This document shows positions 1 to 11,300 of a stretch of 64,000 nt of DNA, one piece after another (the stretch's first letter is position 1; the number at the start of each line of letters is the position of its first letter). The stretch comes from Serilophus lunatus (lineage: Eukaryota; Chordata; Aves; Passeriformes; Eurylaimidae): contig VXBA01003285.1 in NCBI GenBank assembly GCA_013399895.1, forward strand, positions 929,444-993,443, given 5' to 3'. A model generated the notes under the pieces. The model saw only the letters and a program-made list of their open reading frames with translations. It ran no database searches and was not told the DNA's origin. Both the position numbers and the translations under genes were made by a program.

Positions 1-887
1 AAATAATTTAAGGTGGGAGAGGTGGAAGGTGGGTTTCTGGGGGAGCAGTTCTGAGTCTGTGGGAGGTACTAGTGTTTTGTGAAGCACTGACAATGGTATG
101 TGAGGATGCTAGGGTAGGGAGAGGTTAGAAAAGCAGGGCTTGCAAGATCCAGTGATTACAGTTAACTTGTTTACTGCCTGAAATAGGACCCCTAAGACCA
201 TGCAGCAAAGGTCCATATGTGTAGAATCTAGGATATTCACTTTGTTCATAGCCCAGTACTTTCTGTTCCCCTTACTGTATGCTGTGGAGGTGTTTCACGA
301 AACAGGATCTGTGAGCGAGGAAAAGTTAGCAAGCAGTCTGTGTTCTTCAAAAGGCATTTTCCCAATACCTCCCTTTGCAGCTATTTTGAGGAGCAAACAT
401 CTGTGTACCCAGTGCATAACTGAGTCAACATATGTTCTGCTCTTCCACCAATTAACCAAGAGGGTTAATGGACCCTTAATCTCAAGTAGTATATCAAATT
501 GTCCATGGTAGTCACTTTATTTCAGCTCAGGGTTTCAGTCTCTCACCTGTTTCTTCTTCTGCACAGACACATTTATCATTATACTTAGGATGTGTGGCGT
601 TGAAAAAGTGTCTGTCATACCAGAAGTAATACAGAAGTTCACTGGTACTATGGGAACTAGTCAGGATATATACTGTTGTGAGAGCAGTTCTCCACCCAGG
701 ACTAGTGTGCGTATGCTTTCATATGCAGTAGAGCACCAATAGCAATAATAGCAATGATTAGCAGGGAAACATGAATGCTCTGAAGCTGAAGTCAGACACA
801 CATATTGAGATTTTGTCCTCGGTTATTGTCTGCTGAACATAAGCATATAAATTATGGGGGTTTGTGGTCTTGGTTACTTTACTCCAG
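1..887 (+). other. STARD13: STARD13 intron (3' part of an intron entering from the left)
   Basis: This stretch precedes a recognisable acceptor (TACTCCAG at 880-887). I see no coding exon in it. The STARD13 residues expected before the START-domain exon are not encoded here, so the upstream exon is outside the window. No repeat was recognised. Confidence 0.7.
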
Positions 888-1105
888 GTTGGGGATGGGA
901 ACCCACTAAGGCTTTGGAAAGCCTCGGTTGAAGTTGAAGCACCACCATCAGTGGTCCTGAACCGAGTGCTGAGAGAACGTCACCTCTGGGACGACGACTT
1001 CTTGCAGTGGAAGGTGGTTGAGAGCCTGGACAAGCAGACAGAAGTTTATCAGTATGTTTTGAACAGCATGGCTCCTCATCCTGTCCGAGACTTTGTTGTT
1101 CTAAG
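888..1105 (+). CDS. STARD13: STARD13, third-last coding exon (START domain)
   Basis: STARD13 (DLC2) is a Rho GTPase-activating protein that inactivates RhoA and Cdc42. Its C-terminal START domain is a lipid-binding module linked to mitochondria and lipid droplets. This exon starts with GTT (Val) after the acceptor at 887 and encodes 72 codons plus two bases. The protein begins VGDGNPLRLWKASVEVEAPP and continues to HPVRDFVVL, a near-identical match to the central START domain of vertebrate STARD13 as I remember it. The donor is AG|GTAAGC, so the exon ends in phase 2 and the final Arg codon (AG+G) is completed by the exon at 4235. DLC1 and STARD8 are paralogues, but the closest match and the convergent KL neighbour both favour STARD13. 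The GAP and SAM domains lie left of the window. Confidence 0.93.
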
Positions 1106-4100
1106 GTAAGCTAAGGGTGGTTCTCTGGTACCTTTGCCTGTGACAGTGCATCAAGAAAGATCTGGACTTATCTCAGCCTTTGCATCTGTGTAACTGTGCT
1201 CTGAGAACTCTACTTCTGGGCAGCAGTGTTGATTTCTCAAACTGAGTTAGAATCATGTACCTAGAGCATGCTGACCTTTTCTCTGATGTAATTTGAGCAG
1301 CACATTTTCCTGAGGCCATGAATATCATTTCTTCCCTAGAACAGATGTCTGATAATAGCTGCTGTTCTCTCTTAGCTTTGTTTGTTGTCAAAACAGTGCA
1401 AATAGAACCCAATTGTTTTTTACATTGCTTTTGCTGTTCTCTGGGGAATGTTTGATGTTTAAGAGCCAAATGTTTAGTAGAGAAGATAGTGGTGATTTAA
1501 GCTAAGGCTGTTTATACAGCGTCTATATAAGTTGTTACCTTAGATTTTCAGTTGGAGTTTTTGTAAACCAAGAAATGCTGATCCATAAAACTCTTAGTGT
1601 GGAAATGAACAGAAAGAAGTAGTGGACAGGTATTCTGCCTTTCAGTCAATGACATCTCTCAAATATATATAGCTATGTATCAATATTCCACGTTCAATCA
1701 CAGTTTTGCCATTGTCTATGTGCCTGTACAGAACAGTAAAAAAAAATCCTCTTATATACCTTCTGCCTTTGAAATCCTGGCCTTTGCTTTCTAGGAGTTA
1801 TTTTGGAGCTGCTGATATATTTCATTTACAGGGTCAGTCCTACAGTTACTTATTTCAGGATGATTTGGTGCATTCCTGTTCTTAATCTCTGCCTTCTTTG
1901 AAATGATGTGCCAAAGAAATACAAAGCAGTTTTGAGAAAGGAAATAGTCCAGTGAGTCAGAATTGTATTAAAGGGAACAAGGATTGAAGAAAAAATATGG
2001 CCCCAATAAAACATAATTACAAGAGAGCATCCCTTTAATGAACTTTAGTAGTCTCTTAGAGAATAACAACATGCAGATATTGTTGGTATAAGGGAAAAAT
2101 TATTGGAACTCTCAGGGAAAGATTTAAAAAATGGTTTTTATAAGTTAAAATGTTAAAACACCAGTGCTCCCATTAATCTATTTCTTTTGTCTTCTCACAG
2201 TATACTGGACTAAATTAATTATTTTAAAATTAATTATATATTTTCTATATTATATATAATTATTTTATAAATAATCTCCTTAGGTGTTATTAATTTTAGC
2301 CAGTGATAAATTTGTCCCTCTGCATGGCACTGAGAAGGTTGTCTGGAAGTGGTGGGGAAGTTTTGATGACTGTAATTTGGTCCTCTTATTTGAAACTTAG
2401 TTCACTATTAGGTTTCATGGTGGTTTGTGTTCTTTAAAGACCTGCTGTGCACTCACATCAGTTAAAGAAAAATTTTGCCATCAAGTTCTCATTCTTTTCA
2501 CTAACCCAGGCAGAATGACCCCTGAGGACTGAAATACATATCATAAAACTGAATCCTGGTGTGTTTTTAAGGGCTGAAAGCAGCCATCAGGCAGATCTGT
2601 CAGATTCTGTTGTTTATCTCTTTTGATTTATATCACTAAGTCTAGAGCAAGGTCAGCCAGCGATATTGCAGCCAGTTTGATACCTTATGATTGGTGGGAA
2701 GTGAACAGTGAAATTATAATACACTAGGGACAGTGAATAAATATTCTGGGGACATAAATGTATTTTAACAGACAGCAATTTTCTCCTTCTCAATCAAATT
2801 TTCAGCTGTGAAAGGATCAACTTAGTTTTCTTTTTTTTTTTTTTTTCAATTTGGCAGTCATAACAAGGGATTAGGCTCCCTAGAGAAAACTCTAATGGTA
2901 AGAGGAAACGGGAAAACTTTCATATGCCTGGGATCCAACACAACTCTCAGCTGCCCTGCACAGGAGGCATCACTTTTCATTAAAGAATCTACAAATGTTT
3001 AATGCTTATTAAGTATCACACATAGCATTTTGGTGAGTTAGGTGCCATGGCTGGTTTTACTACTGTAAGGTATTTAGAGAATTACTGAAACTGGGCTAAA
3101 TCCATATAACTAAGAATAGCAGTGGTAAGTCTTTTGCAGTCTCAGGGATACAGAACTGGTTCACAAATGGCCCAAGTCAATGCCGTGTAGTTACCAAAAT
3201 GATATGGGCACATCTGAGCACTGTGCAAGCACTCACAGGAGATAGTTCAGCATTTTTCGTAGATCTCAGGTGTGATTTCCTATTCCCCGTGTGGTTCATC
3301 TGCTAAGATAGCTCATCAATTTTATTAATGCACAGACACAGTATCTTCCTACAGTGTCTGGAATAACAGCTCAGTTTCATATAAGAAAAATGCAGAATGT
3401 TAAAATTATCTGCTGAAGTCCAAACTTCAACAGGCTTCAAAAGCAGCTTGACTGCTAAAACGTGATACTTCCCAAGGAAGAGTAATCCCTGTCTCAGACA
3501 GTCCATGGCAAGATGCTGCATGTTACACAGCACAGTGGGAAATTCTTCCCACAGTATAGGAAAGAGCATAGACCTATCCTTTGAGATTCAAGGCAGATGA
3601 GAAAGATGTGAGACACCAGAATATGTAGAGAATGCTTACAGAATAAGAAAAAAGTGTTAAGTATTAAAGTCTAGGTATCTGAACTTGAAACTTATTTCCT
3701 GCAGCATGTAAGAGAGGCTAAAACCTTGGGAGAGGGAAAAAATGAAATGATACTTTGTTTTTAATTCAGATGCCCTTGAAACATACTCTGGGAGTTTCAG
3801 AAGTCAGTGTGGGTAGTAGTGAGGATTTCTGCTGTACTAAACTGCATTTCTTGTTCTGTAACTCTGTATGGATGCAATGCATAGTTTCAGCCTTTGCTGA
3901 ATGTCTTGTCCTCACTCTGTCTCCTTTTCAAAACTTCTGGCTGCAAAAGGTTCTATCATGCATGATGGTTACGAAATTCTCCTGTGGAGACTGTGGAGAA
4001 ACAGAATTCTCCACCTGGAGCCTGCAGCAATACAGATGGGTTACCATTCTACATCATGGTTAGACTACCAACTGGGGAACATAAAACTCCTCCACGGATT

Positions 4101-4234
4101 CCTAGAGCAGTCCATTGGCATTGCAGGCGACAAGGACAGGCAGACAAGCAAACTGTAACTTCAATTCTGGTTCTTACTCATGTGTCCAAAAGCTTTATTG
4201 CTAAAGTGATTCCATCTTGAATATGTTCCTGCAG
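1106..4234 (+). other. STARD13: STARD13 penultimate-pair intron (3.1 kb)
   Basis: The intron is bounded by GTAAGC at 1106 and the acceptor TGTTCCTGCAG ending at 4234. It is AT-rich, with an AT run near 2217-2272 and a poly-T tract near 2830-2846. Short ORFs at 3755-4220 overlap each other in several frames and look like nothing known. No gene or recognisable mobile element was found. Confidence 0.85.
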
Positions 4235-4411
4235 GACATGGAGGACAGATTTACCAAAGGGGATGTGCATGCTTGTTGCCATCTCTGTGGAGCATGAAGA
4301 GGCTTCTCTTATGGGAGCTGTGAGAGCCATCGTGATAGACTCTCAGTACCTGATAGAGCCATGTGGCTCTGGAAAAGCCAGGCTGACCCACATCTGCAGA
4401 ATTGACCTGAA
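4235..4411 (+). CDS. STARD13: STARD13, penultimate coding exon (START domain)
   Basis: The exon is 177 nt long. It opens with the last base of the split Arg codon, then encodes TWRTDLPKGMCMLVAISVEH and continues through DSQYLIEPCGSGKARLTHIC to RIDL plus a split Lys codon. This is the conserved C-terminal half of the START domain, which lines the lipid cavity. The donor AA|GTAAGT is strong. A frame shift here would be obvious; there is none, and the junction to 4771 restores Lys as AA+A. The neighbouring exons at 888 and 4771 are in compatible phases, so the three form one open frame of 513 nt including the stop. Confidence 0.94.
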
Positions 4412-4770
4412 GTAAGTATTCCACCTGCAAAAAGATGTCCATTCATCAGGCCAAACCCCTTAAGCTCAGGGAGGGGAGGGAGATGCTGGGAACAGAGGGC
4501 ATGGTCAGAGTAGCTTTGCTGCTTTGGAGCCTTACTGCAGTCTTTTCTCCACTCAGTGCCTCCTGCTGTTATGAGGTGGTCTTAGAAATAAAACCTGCTT
4601 ATTTACTTACTGCCAGGGAGAACTTCAGGGTACACTTGCAATGGCAAACATTTAAAGTTCTCCACCACCACCATGGGCAGTGGCAAGCAGGAAGTATGGC
4701 AAGCCCATTTCTCTGGGGCATATTTCTTGAGTATTTGAGTTTCTCAATAATTCTCTTTCCACTTCTTCAG
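4412..4770 (+). other. STARD13: STARD13 last intron (359 bp)
   Basis: This short terminal intron runs from GTAAGT to a pyrimidine-rich acceptor (TTCCACTTCTTCAG ending at 4770). A long ORF covering 4435-4866 spans the intron and the last exon in the wrong frame; it is a shadow. Nothing else was seen. Confidence 0.9.
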
Positions 4771-4888
4771 AGGACATTCCCCAGAGTGGTACAACAAAGG
4801 CTTTGGACATCTGTGTGCAGCAGAAGTTGCCAGGATCAGAAATTCATTTCAACCTCTCATTGCTGAGGGACCAGAAACAAAAATCTGA
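4771..4888 (+). CDS. STARD13: STARD13, last coding exon and stop codon
   Basis: The exon encodes the end of the split Lys codon, then GHSPEWYNKGFGHLCAAEVA followed by RIRNSFQPLIAEGPETKI and a TGA at 4886-4888. This is the exact type of C-terminal tail seen in STARD13: the last START-domain helix, then a short acidic end. Together the three exons give the final 170 residues of a protein that is about 1,100 residues long in human. The gene converges on KL, whose stop codon is at 18360 on the opposite strand. Confidence 0.95.
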
Positions 4889-5222
4889 GGAAGTGTTCCT
4901 GGGAGCACATGAGCGTAAATCAGGGTCTGATAGGGAACAGGAATACTGAAAGCAAAGGTCTTACTTAAGCTGCAGAAATCTGACCGGACCTGGATCTATA
5001 AAAAGCCGAAACAGGAATTTTATAGGAAAGTTCTTTTATTCTGGAGACTTCACTTCCCCCACCCCCCCACCCCCACTCCCTCATATCTCCTCTGTACTAA
5101 TTTGGATTATTGAACTAAAAATTTCTTCAGAGAGCTTTTATTACTTTAAAAATAGATTATTGCCATTACTTGTGTGTTACATAACTTTGGTATTTAAAGG
5201 CTTCTAAGAAGCATATTTTAAT

Positions 5223-5302
5223 TGTAAATAAATCATGTACAGTATGTATATATTTATCTATATCTATCTATATATATGTATAAATTAATTATTTTGTATA
5301 TA
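5223..5302 (+). promoter_or_regulatory. Cluster of Pumilio-type motifs in the STARD13 3' UTR
   Basis: Three exact matches to the Pumilio recognition element TGTANATA lie within 80 bases: TGTAAATA at 5223-5230 and TGTATATA at 5245-5252 and 5295-5302. A fourth (TGTAAATA) is at 7521-7528, just before the final poly(A) signal. PUM1/2 proteins bind such sites to repress mRNA. The block is very AT-rich, so chance matches are likely enough that binding remains an inference. Confidence 0.4.
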
Positions 5303-6253
5303 ACTCAGTGAAAATCACTTGCATCTGTTGGACCTTAAGTGAATCTGTCACTTGTTTCTTAGTGTGTCACTGCTACATAAGCTGTGTTTGTTGTTGTCAC
5401 AGACCTACCAGACATAATTCATGTGATAACAAATGCCTGTTCTCAAATATGTTTTGTGTTTGTGTGTGCTATGAGAAGGTACATAGCAATAGATGTAGGA
5501 AGAATTAAAAGAACTAAGGAAGAAGGAGGTTATAGTACGTTTAAAAATAACAAGGAGTGAATCAGTTTCACCAAATAAAATATATGGCAACGCATCTGGG
5601 AGACATTTTGAAGGCCATTTATGTTCAGCTGCAGAACTGTGACTGTTAGTACAAGGTATTGAAAACTTACCTGTTGCCTTAATTAATGGTCATCTCCGTC
5701 ACTAGAGAACCTCACTATGTGCAGCATTCAAAGTAACTGCTCATTCTTGGGCAGTAGAAGATAAACACTGTGTCTACTGAGGTGTCTGAAATCAGACCGG
5801 TAAGTTATTCAGCTGTAAATTTATTTTTTTAAAGCATTTTGTCTAGGTTCCAAGTGTTTCTGTGTTGCTTTTTCCTTCTCCCATAGAGATGGCTAATTGT
5901 TAAGAAACTCCAAAGCAAGTATTCCACATCCAGTGGACACAAAGACATGCAGATGAATACTATTCCTTTTAATATATTCTTACAATAGAAATAACTACAC
6001 TATTTTAAGCTTTTAAACATATCTTGGAGATTTAAAAAACTAAATGTAGATTATGCTTGAAATGATTGCTTTTATAGTAACAGCAGTTGTTTTCATCTTA
6101 CTTTGCACTGATCTGCATGGTCCTGCCTCCATAGGCACTGGTGGGAGCAGGATTAGCCTCTGACTATGAGGAGTAGGAGCCATTTACATCTATTACATAA
6201 TTTCATTTTCAGGGACCTAATATTTTGCTAATGGAAGAATGCTTTAAAAGTAG

Positions 6254-6272
6254 TAATAATAATAATAATAAT
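6254..6272. repeat. (TAA)n microsatellite
   Basis: About six perfect TAA units within the inferred STARD13 3' UTR. Confidence 0.9.
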
Positions 6273-7544
6273 AGTTTGTCAATGTTACCTTTGAGGCAGG
6301 GTTCCATTGTTTTTAACTAACCCAAGACCAAAAATGTTATTACATCTATGATTCAGTAAGAATGTACAAGTCTGTCAATACTGTTCTTCATTAATCATAT
6401 TTGTTCACTTTGACTTTATTTATTGCTGCATAATCCAGCTGAGTCATTCATAGCCAGTGTTTTAACTCAGTCCTTCCAACAAAATCCAGGAAGATTTAGT
6501 ATGAGGTCAACTAAGTGGGATACATTTCCTACATGAAGCTACAGCTTTGTGCTCTGATTCACTAGACCGGGAAGTCTTTTCAAAGCCAGTGATTTGAAAC
6601 TGCCCCAGGTAGGGGTGCTGTGGGGCGAACCATGTGTGGTGACAGCTGTTAGAGCATGGTCCCGCATGCCATCATGCACACATATAAGGGCTGTGCTGGA
6701 GGGGGACAGCTCTACAATCTGAGGAAGCACACTGGTGGGAGACCAGGGTAGACAGAGTGACCCACGATGCTCCAGGGTGTCCCTGTAGGGCACGGGACAA
6801 TGTGCAACTATTGCATGTTTTAAAGCCCTGCAGACAGGGGAGCACTCACACTCTTATTGAGGCCATGTTGAGATCTGGCAGTCACCTTCTGGCGGTAAGG
6901 CACCACCACTGCCCAGGTTCAGCCTTCCCAGGAGCAAGTGGCGGCTCCTGAGCTGGCCGGGCAAGGCCGGTCCCCTGGTTCCAGTGGGTCTGCCATTCCA
7001 GAAAGCAGCACCTCCTCCCCAAATGCCTGTGGCTATGGCAGCAGATTTCATGCAAAACATGAGCATTTTAGAGTACTTCTGCTACATTAGTTTGCATAAA
7101 TAAATACAACAGCGCCTCAGTATTAATGGGCACAGAATTTGTAGCCCAGGGAATGGCAATTGTCTGTCAGTACATAATTTCTTAAGGGAGAGAAAAGCCT
7201 GGACAGTGGTTTGTTCCTGTCTGACAAGACATAGCTCAGCTGGAAGGGGCCCTGCGCCACCTGCCACCATTAGCAAGGTAGGGTTATTTTCCTACCTTTG
7301 CAGAAGCTCTGTCACGTGCTTCTGGCTTGTCTTAAGCCATGTATTGTTGAAATAAGATTACTTTAAAATGCACAGTATGCTGTGTCTACCATTCAACTAC
7401 CACAGTATTTTGTATTGTTACATTGCCATTGAGAATACATTATGATAATTGCATTTTTAAATGTTATACTCATATCAATACCTCATGTTTTTACCTCATC
7501 TGTTGGTATCAGTCATTAGTTGTAAATAAATAATTGCAAAATTG

Positions 7545-7550
7545 AATAAA
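7545..7550 (+). terminator. Candidate distal poly(A) signal of STARD13
   Basis: AATAAA is followed about 20 bases later by a GT-rich element (GTGTTCTTTTGTGCTC from 7571), the classical arrangement for cleavage near 7565-7570. A second AATAAA lies at 7525-7530. It is the best-formed signal downstream of the STARD13 stop, but no transcript evidence is available here. Confidence 0.6.
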
Positions 7551-7798
7551 TTTGCATACATTAAAGAATCGTGTTCTTTTGTGCTCTTATTTCATCTATT
7601 GTCTCAAGAAATGCTGTATTTAAGCCCTTTCTTTATTGCAACCCACTATACTCTAAAGTGATACAGGATTTCAGTTATGGTTGCAGGCTCAAAATTATAC
7701 TGTTGCCCATTATACTTAACCTATAGTATATATGAGCTTCATGGCAAAGATTATGTTTTCCAAAGAAGCCGCTGAGGTAGGAAAGCTGCCTTCACAGA

Positions 7799-7865
7799 TT
7801 CATAGAATATTCTGAGTTGGAGAGGACCCACAGGGATCATTGAGTCTAGCTCTGAGAAAAGTAAA
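7799..7865 (-). mobile_element. CR1 LINE 3' tail fragment
   Basis: The + strand reads ATTCATAGAATATTCTGAG and then the GAGTTGGAGAGGACCCACAG type of sequence, the reverse complement of an avian CR1 3' end. It is short and diverged, and it abuts the truncated end of the LTR at about 7875. Confidence 0.75.
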
Positions 7866-7874
7866 CTCAGGTCC

Positions 7875-8385
7875 TCAACGCCCGGAGGGATGGAGAGGGG
7901 AATGAGAGAAAGGTGTAAAACCCATGGGTTGAGATAAGAATAGTTTAATAATTGAAATAAAGCAAAATATAATAATTATTAATAGTAAGGGAATAAAAAG
8001 AAATAAAACCCAAGCAAAACAAGTGCTGCACAATACAGTTTTTCACCACTCAGTGACCGATGCCCAACCCATCCCCAAACAGAAATTGTTCCCCACCCCA
8101 GCTAACTTCCTCAGTTTATGTACTGGTCATTTTGTTCTATGGTATGGAATATCCCTTTGGCTAGTATGGGTCAGCTATCCCAGTTATGCTCTGTCCTAGC
8201 TTTTTGTGTAGTTCCTCACTGGCATAACATGGGAAGCTGAAAAGTCCTTGACTTAGGGTAAGCACTACTTAGCAACAACCAAAACATCACTGTGTTATCA
8301 ACATTATTCTTTTACTAGATCCAAAACACAGCACTGTACCACCTACTAAAAGAAAATTAACTCTATTCTAGCTGTAACCAGGACA
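7875..8385 (-). mobile_element. Solo retroviral LTR, 3' end truncated (avian ERV, probably ERVL-type)
   Basis: Read on the minus strand the element starts with TGTCCTGGTTACAGCTAG (from 8385) and runs through AT-rich sequence and a C-rich block. It closely matches an LTR family that I recognise as abundant in neoavian birds. The 5' TG boundary is clear. The expected 3' end of the LTR, a GC-richer segment closing in CA, is missing or unrecognisable near 7875, next to a CR1 tail. No internal retroviral sequence adjoins it, so it is a solo LTR relic. The family assignment is from memory. Confidence 0.7.
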
Positions 8386-11300
8386 TGCACCTGTATCTCT
8401 CCAACTCTTTCTTGACTTATCAAAAGGAGAGTCTCAGGGAACAGGATGCTGAGCAGAGAGTTAGCTATGAGAGATCATCTAGGAGGAGATAAGCCTGTAT
8501 GTCCAACCATTCAGAGAAAGCTCGATATTAAAATCTAGGTGGAAAAGAAGCACTTCAGTTCTCTGCATGGCAGAAATGGTCAGATGTGTAAGTCTATCCT
8601 TTCTTGCAAAAAAAGACAGTATTCCATGTGTTCTCATTCCCATCTCTCTTTCCCGCCTAGCTGAAGCAATGTCAGGCCAATCAAACTACCTTAGCCCTAA
8701 CAGCTCTGATATTTCAGAGCTAATGTGTGCAGTCTTTATAATATTGAATTCTTGAGCATCCGTCCTCTTTACAACACCCTGCAGGAGTCACCAGCAGGGT
8801 ATCTCTCTACTCGATGCATTTACGCCGCAGAATCAGTGTCACCCTTGGAGGATCTTGACATGCCTAAGAGGTGTTGCTCTTTGAAACAGCAGGCTAGATG
8901 AGAATACAGGCAGAACACACTGAGATGACTGGGAGATGAAAATACTGGAATAAATACCCAGAAGACTGCTGAAGCCTGCAAATAAAATAGGATAGGATCG
9001 AAACACATACTGCTGCTCCAGCTCAATAGTGATGTGAAAATGCTGAGGAGTGAACATAGACCTTGCCAGACAGAAAGCAGCATGGCTTGTTCATGATCCC
9101 ATGGGGATTTAGCATGGACACGTCATGCTGTCCTTGCCAGATGTGTGTCAGCCATATTCATTTTGATGAGTGCTAGGCCAGGCAGACCACCCTGTTACAA
9201 CTCCAATTGCTCATCATGGAGTGACAGAACCAGGGATACAAGGCATCAAACCACAGATCATAATAAGGTTGGTGTTTGGATTTTAAAATGCACATTTCAA
9301 ACTGTGGCACTCAATATCATGGGCCTCTCAGCAATACCACATAGAAAGCAGCAATGGAAGCAGAGGAGAGAACCCACCTAGCAGTGTGCAACCATAGATT
9401 GTCTTGCTTCATTGTGCAAGACTCTGCTCAGCAAACACACGGGTACATGGAACTCAAGGACAAATACGGGGCAGAGCAGTTGATCTTGGTTAATGAGTAA
9501 ACAACAGGGAAAATGTTACAACGCTGCAGATAACTATGTGCCTGTCTTACATAGACTAAGGTTAGGGAGGTCTCATACACTCCCAGATATCCTCCCTAAT
9601 CCACAGCAGGTTCCAGACACCAGAGCCTTTACACCTCTGATGGAGGTTAGCATCTCCTGCAGAAAAAAGTAACCTGAAGACTTACCTTCTTCCACCCCTT
9701 TGACTCTGAAACAAGAGTCTCCATCCCTATACCTTTCTACTGACATCTCACTACTGACCTCCCATGGGCACTTATTTTCCACTGCTCTCTTCCGCTGCCA
9801 GAACTCAGCCCTTGAGCTCAGAATTCCCTCTGCCCCACTCAGTCCCTGCTGGGCTCCAGCCAGTACCTGCTCAGCCAGCCCAGGCTGAGCAGGAGGTCAC
9901 AGCGCTCAGCCTTTCGAGCAGAGTGGTCATGGCCAGGTGGTCAGTGGTTCCAGCTCTAGTGGCAACAGGGGGAGTCAGTTATTGCCAACCTGCCGGGGCT
10001 TGAGTACAGAATGTCCCATGCCCTACACTAGGCACTAAACTCCAGGGTGAGGATTATTTCTTCTTCGCTCCTCCAAGATGGCAGGAAGACCAGAGCAGGA
10101 AAATAACCATAAGCATGTACAGCTGCACACGTGCTCCTCAGTCCCATTACAATAACAAGTTGGGGCTTTTGATCCTCTCTCAGGGATATGAGTCCAGCAA
10201 GACAGGGAGGCTAAAGGAAGACACAGTTTGAATGCAGTGAACTGCTGTCTACCTTGAGCAAAGACTTGAACTGCAGTGTGCAGTCCACTGCCAGCAGTTT
10301 GCAAGGAGACAGAGTGGGATCCTGGCTGTGGCTGTGCTTTAACACCTGGTTCTGCATCAACAGCAGTTGCATAGGGCTCTGCTGGCAGCCAGCTACAGGA
10401 TTACAGCTTACTTCTTAATCAACATGCAATTCTGCAAAAGGCACATGGAAAACTCAGCCTAAAACTACAGATTCTGCTCTTTCCTCTGCTTATAGTAGCC
10501 TTGAGACAGACACATGGCCACAAACACAGAGCCAGCATTTGCTACAGTGAGGATTTGCAACAGCTTGTGATTTATGGGAGCAAATTAGCCACAGGACCAT
10601 CTGTCCTTCCACAGAGCACTGGCCTGCTCCTTGATGGAAGGACTGCTTTTCCTTGAGAGTATGTATATCCAATTACTTACTTTTTTTTTTTTTTAATTAA
10701 ATAAATGTGGGAACCACAGGTGGTGGAGTAGGAGACAGTAACCCTCTCAGCAGCATTTCCAGGCCAGCAGTGCCCCACCATGGGTTCGGGACAGATGCTG
10801 GCTCTGGGCAGTCTGCAGACCCACATGAGGCAGCAGCCTGGGATCTGCCGGCCCACTTGGTCAGCCCACTGCACACCTGCTGATGCCAGCCAGGCTTGGT
10901 CTTCATGGCAATAGGATCAGAAGCACCACAGCTGGTCTGTCTTGACCACAAACAGTAAATCCTTTTTTTGCCCCCTAACTCACTCAGTTTAGAGACCTAC
11001 CATGGGGGTAGTTGGAAACAGGGAGTTTTTTTATCAACACCAAAAATCCATCCCTGTGCAACACTGCTAGCTAATGGGCATGGACAAGGAACCCACAATA
11101 CCATAAGTGTATTGCTCCAGTATTTTTCCCAGTGTTATCTGGCTTCCAGAAGAACTCAGAACTGGACTTATGAAGAGAAAGTACAGGATTTTAGCTCTTT
11201 AGCCTGGATTTCTCTTTCCTTGAAGACTTATGTCCCTTTTCTCCTGGTCGAGGGAGGAGTGATCACACCAACATCTCCTTCTTGAGGCCATGGGATACCA

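Larger units (their letters stand above)
4889..7570 (+). other. STARD13: Probable STARD13 3' UTR
   Basis: After the TGA there is no further coding exon. An AT-rich stretch with several regulatory-looking motifs follows, ending at a canonical poly(A) signal with a GT-rich downstream element. The human gene is also known for a long 3' UTR of a few kilobases. Inside are a C-rich run (about 5055-5078), an AT-rich block (5220-5302), a TAA microsatellite (6254-6272) and a GC-richer block (about 6590-7040) with chance ORFs on both strands. The extent is inferred from the signal, not from transcripts. Earlier AATAAA motifs at 5227-5232 and 5574-5579 could give shorter forms. Confidence 0.6.

Noticed and set aside
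4435..4866. 143-codon + strand ORF
   Set aside because: It spans the last STARD13 intron and exon in a different frame; the spliced frame with conserved START-domain sequence is the real one.
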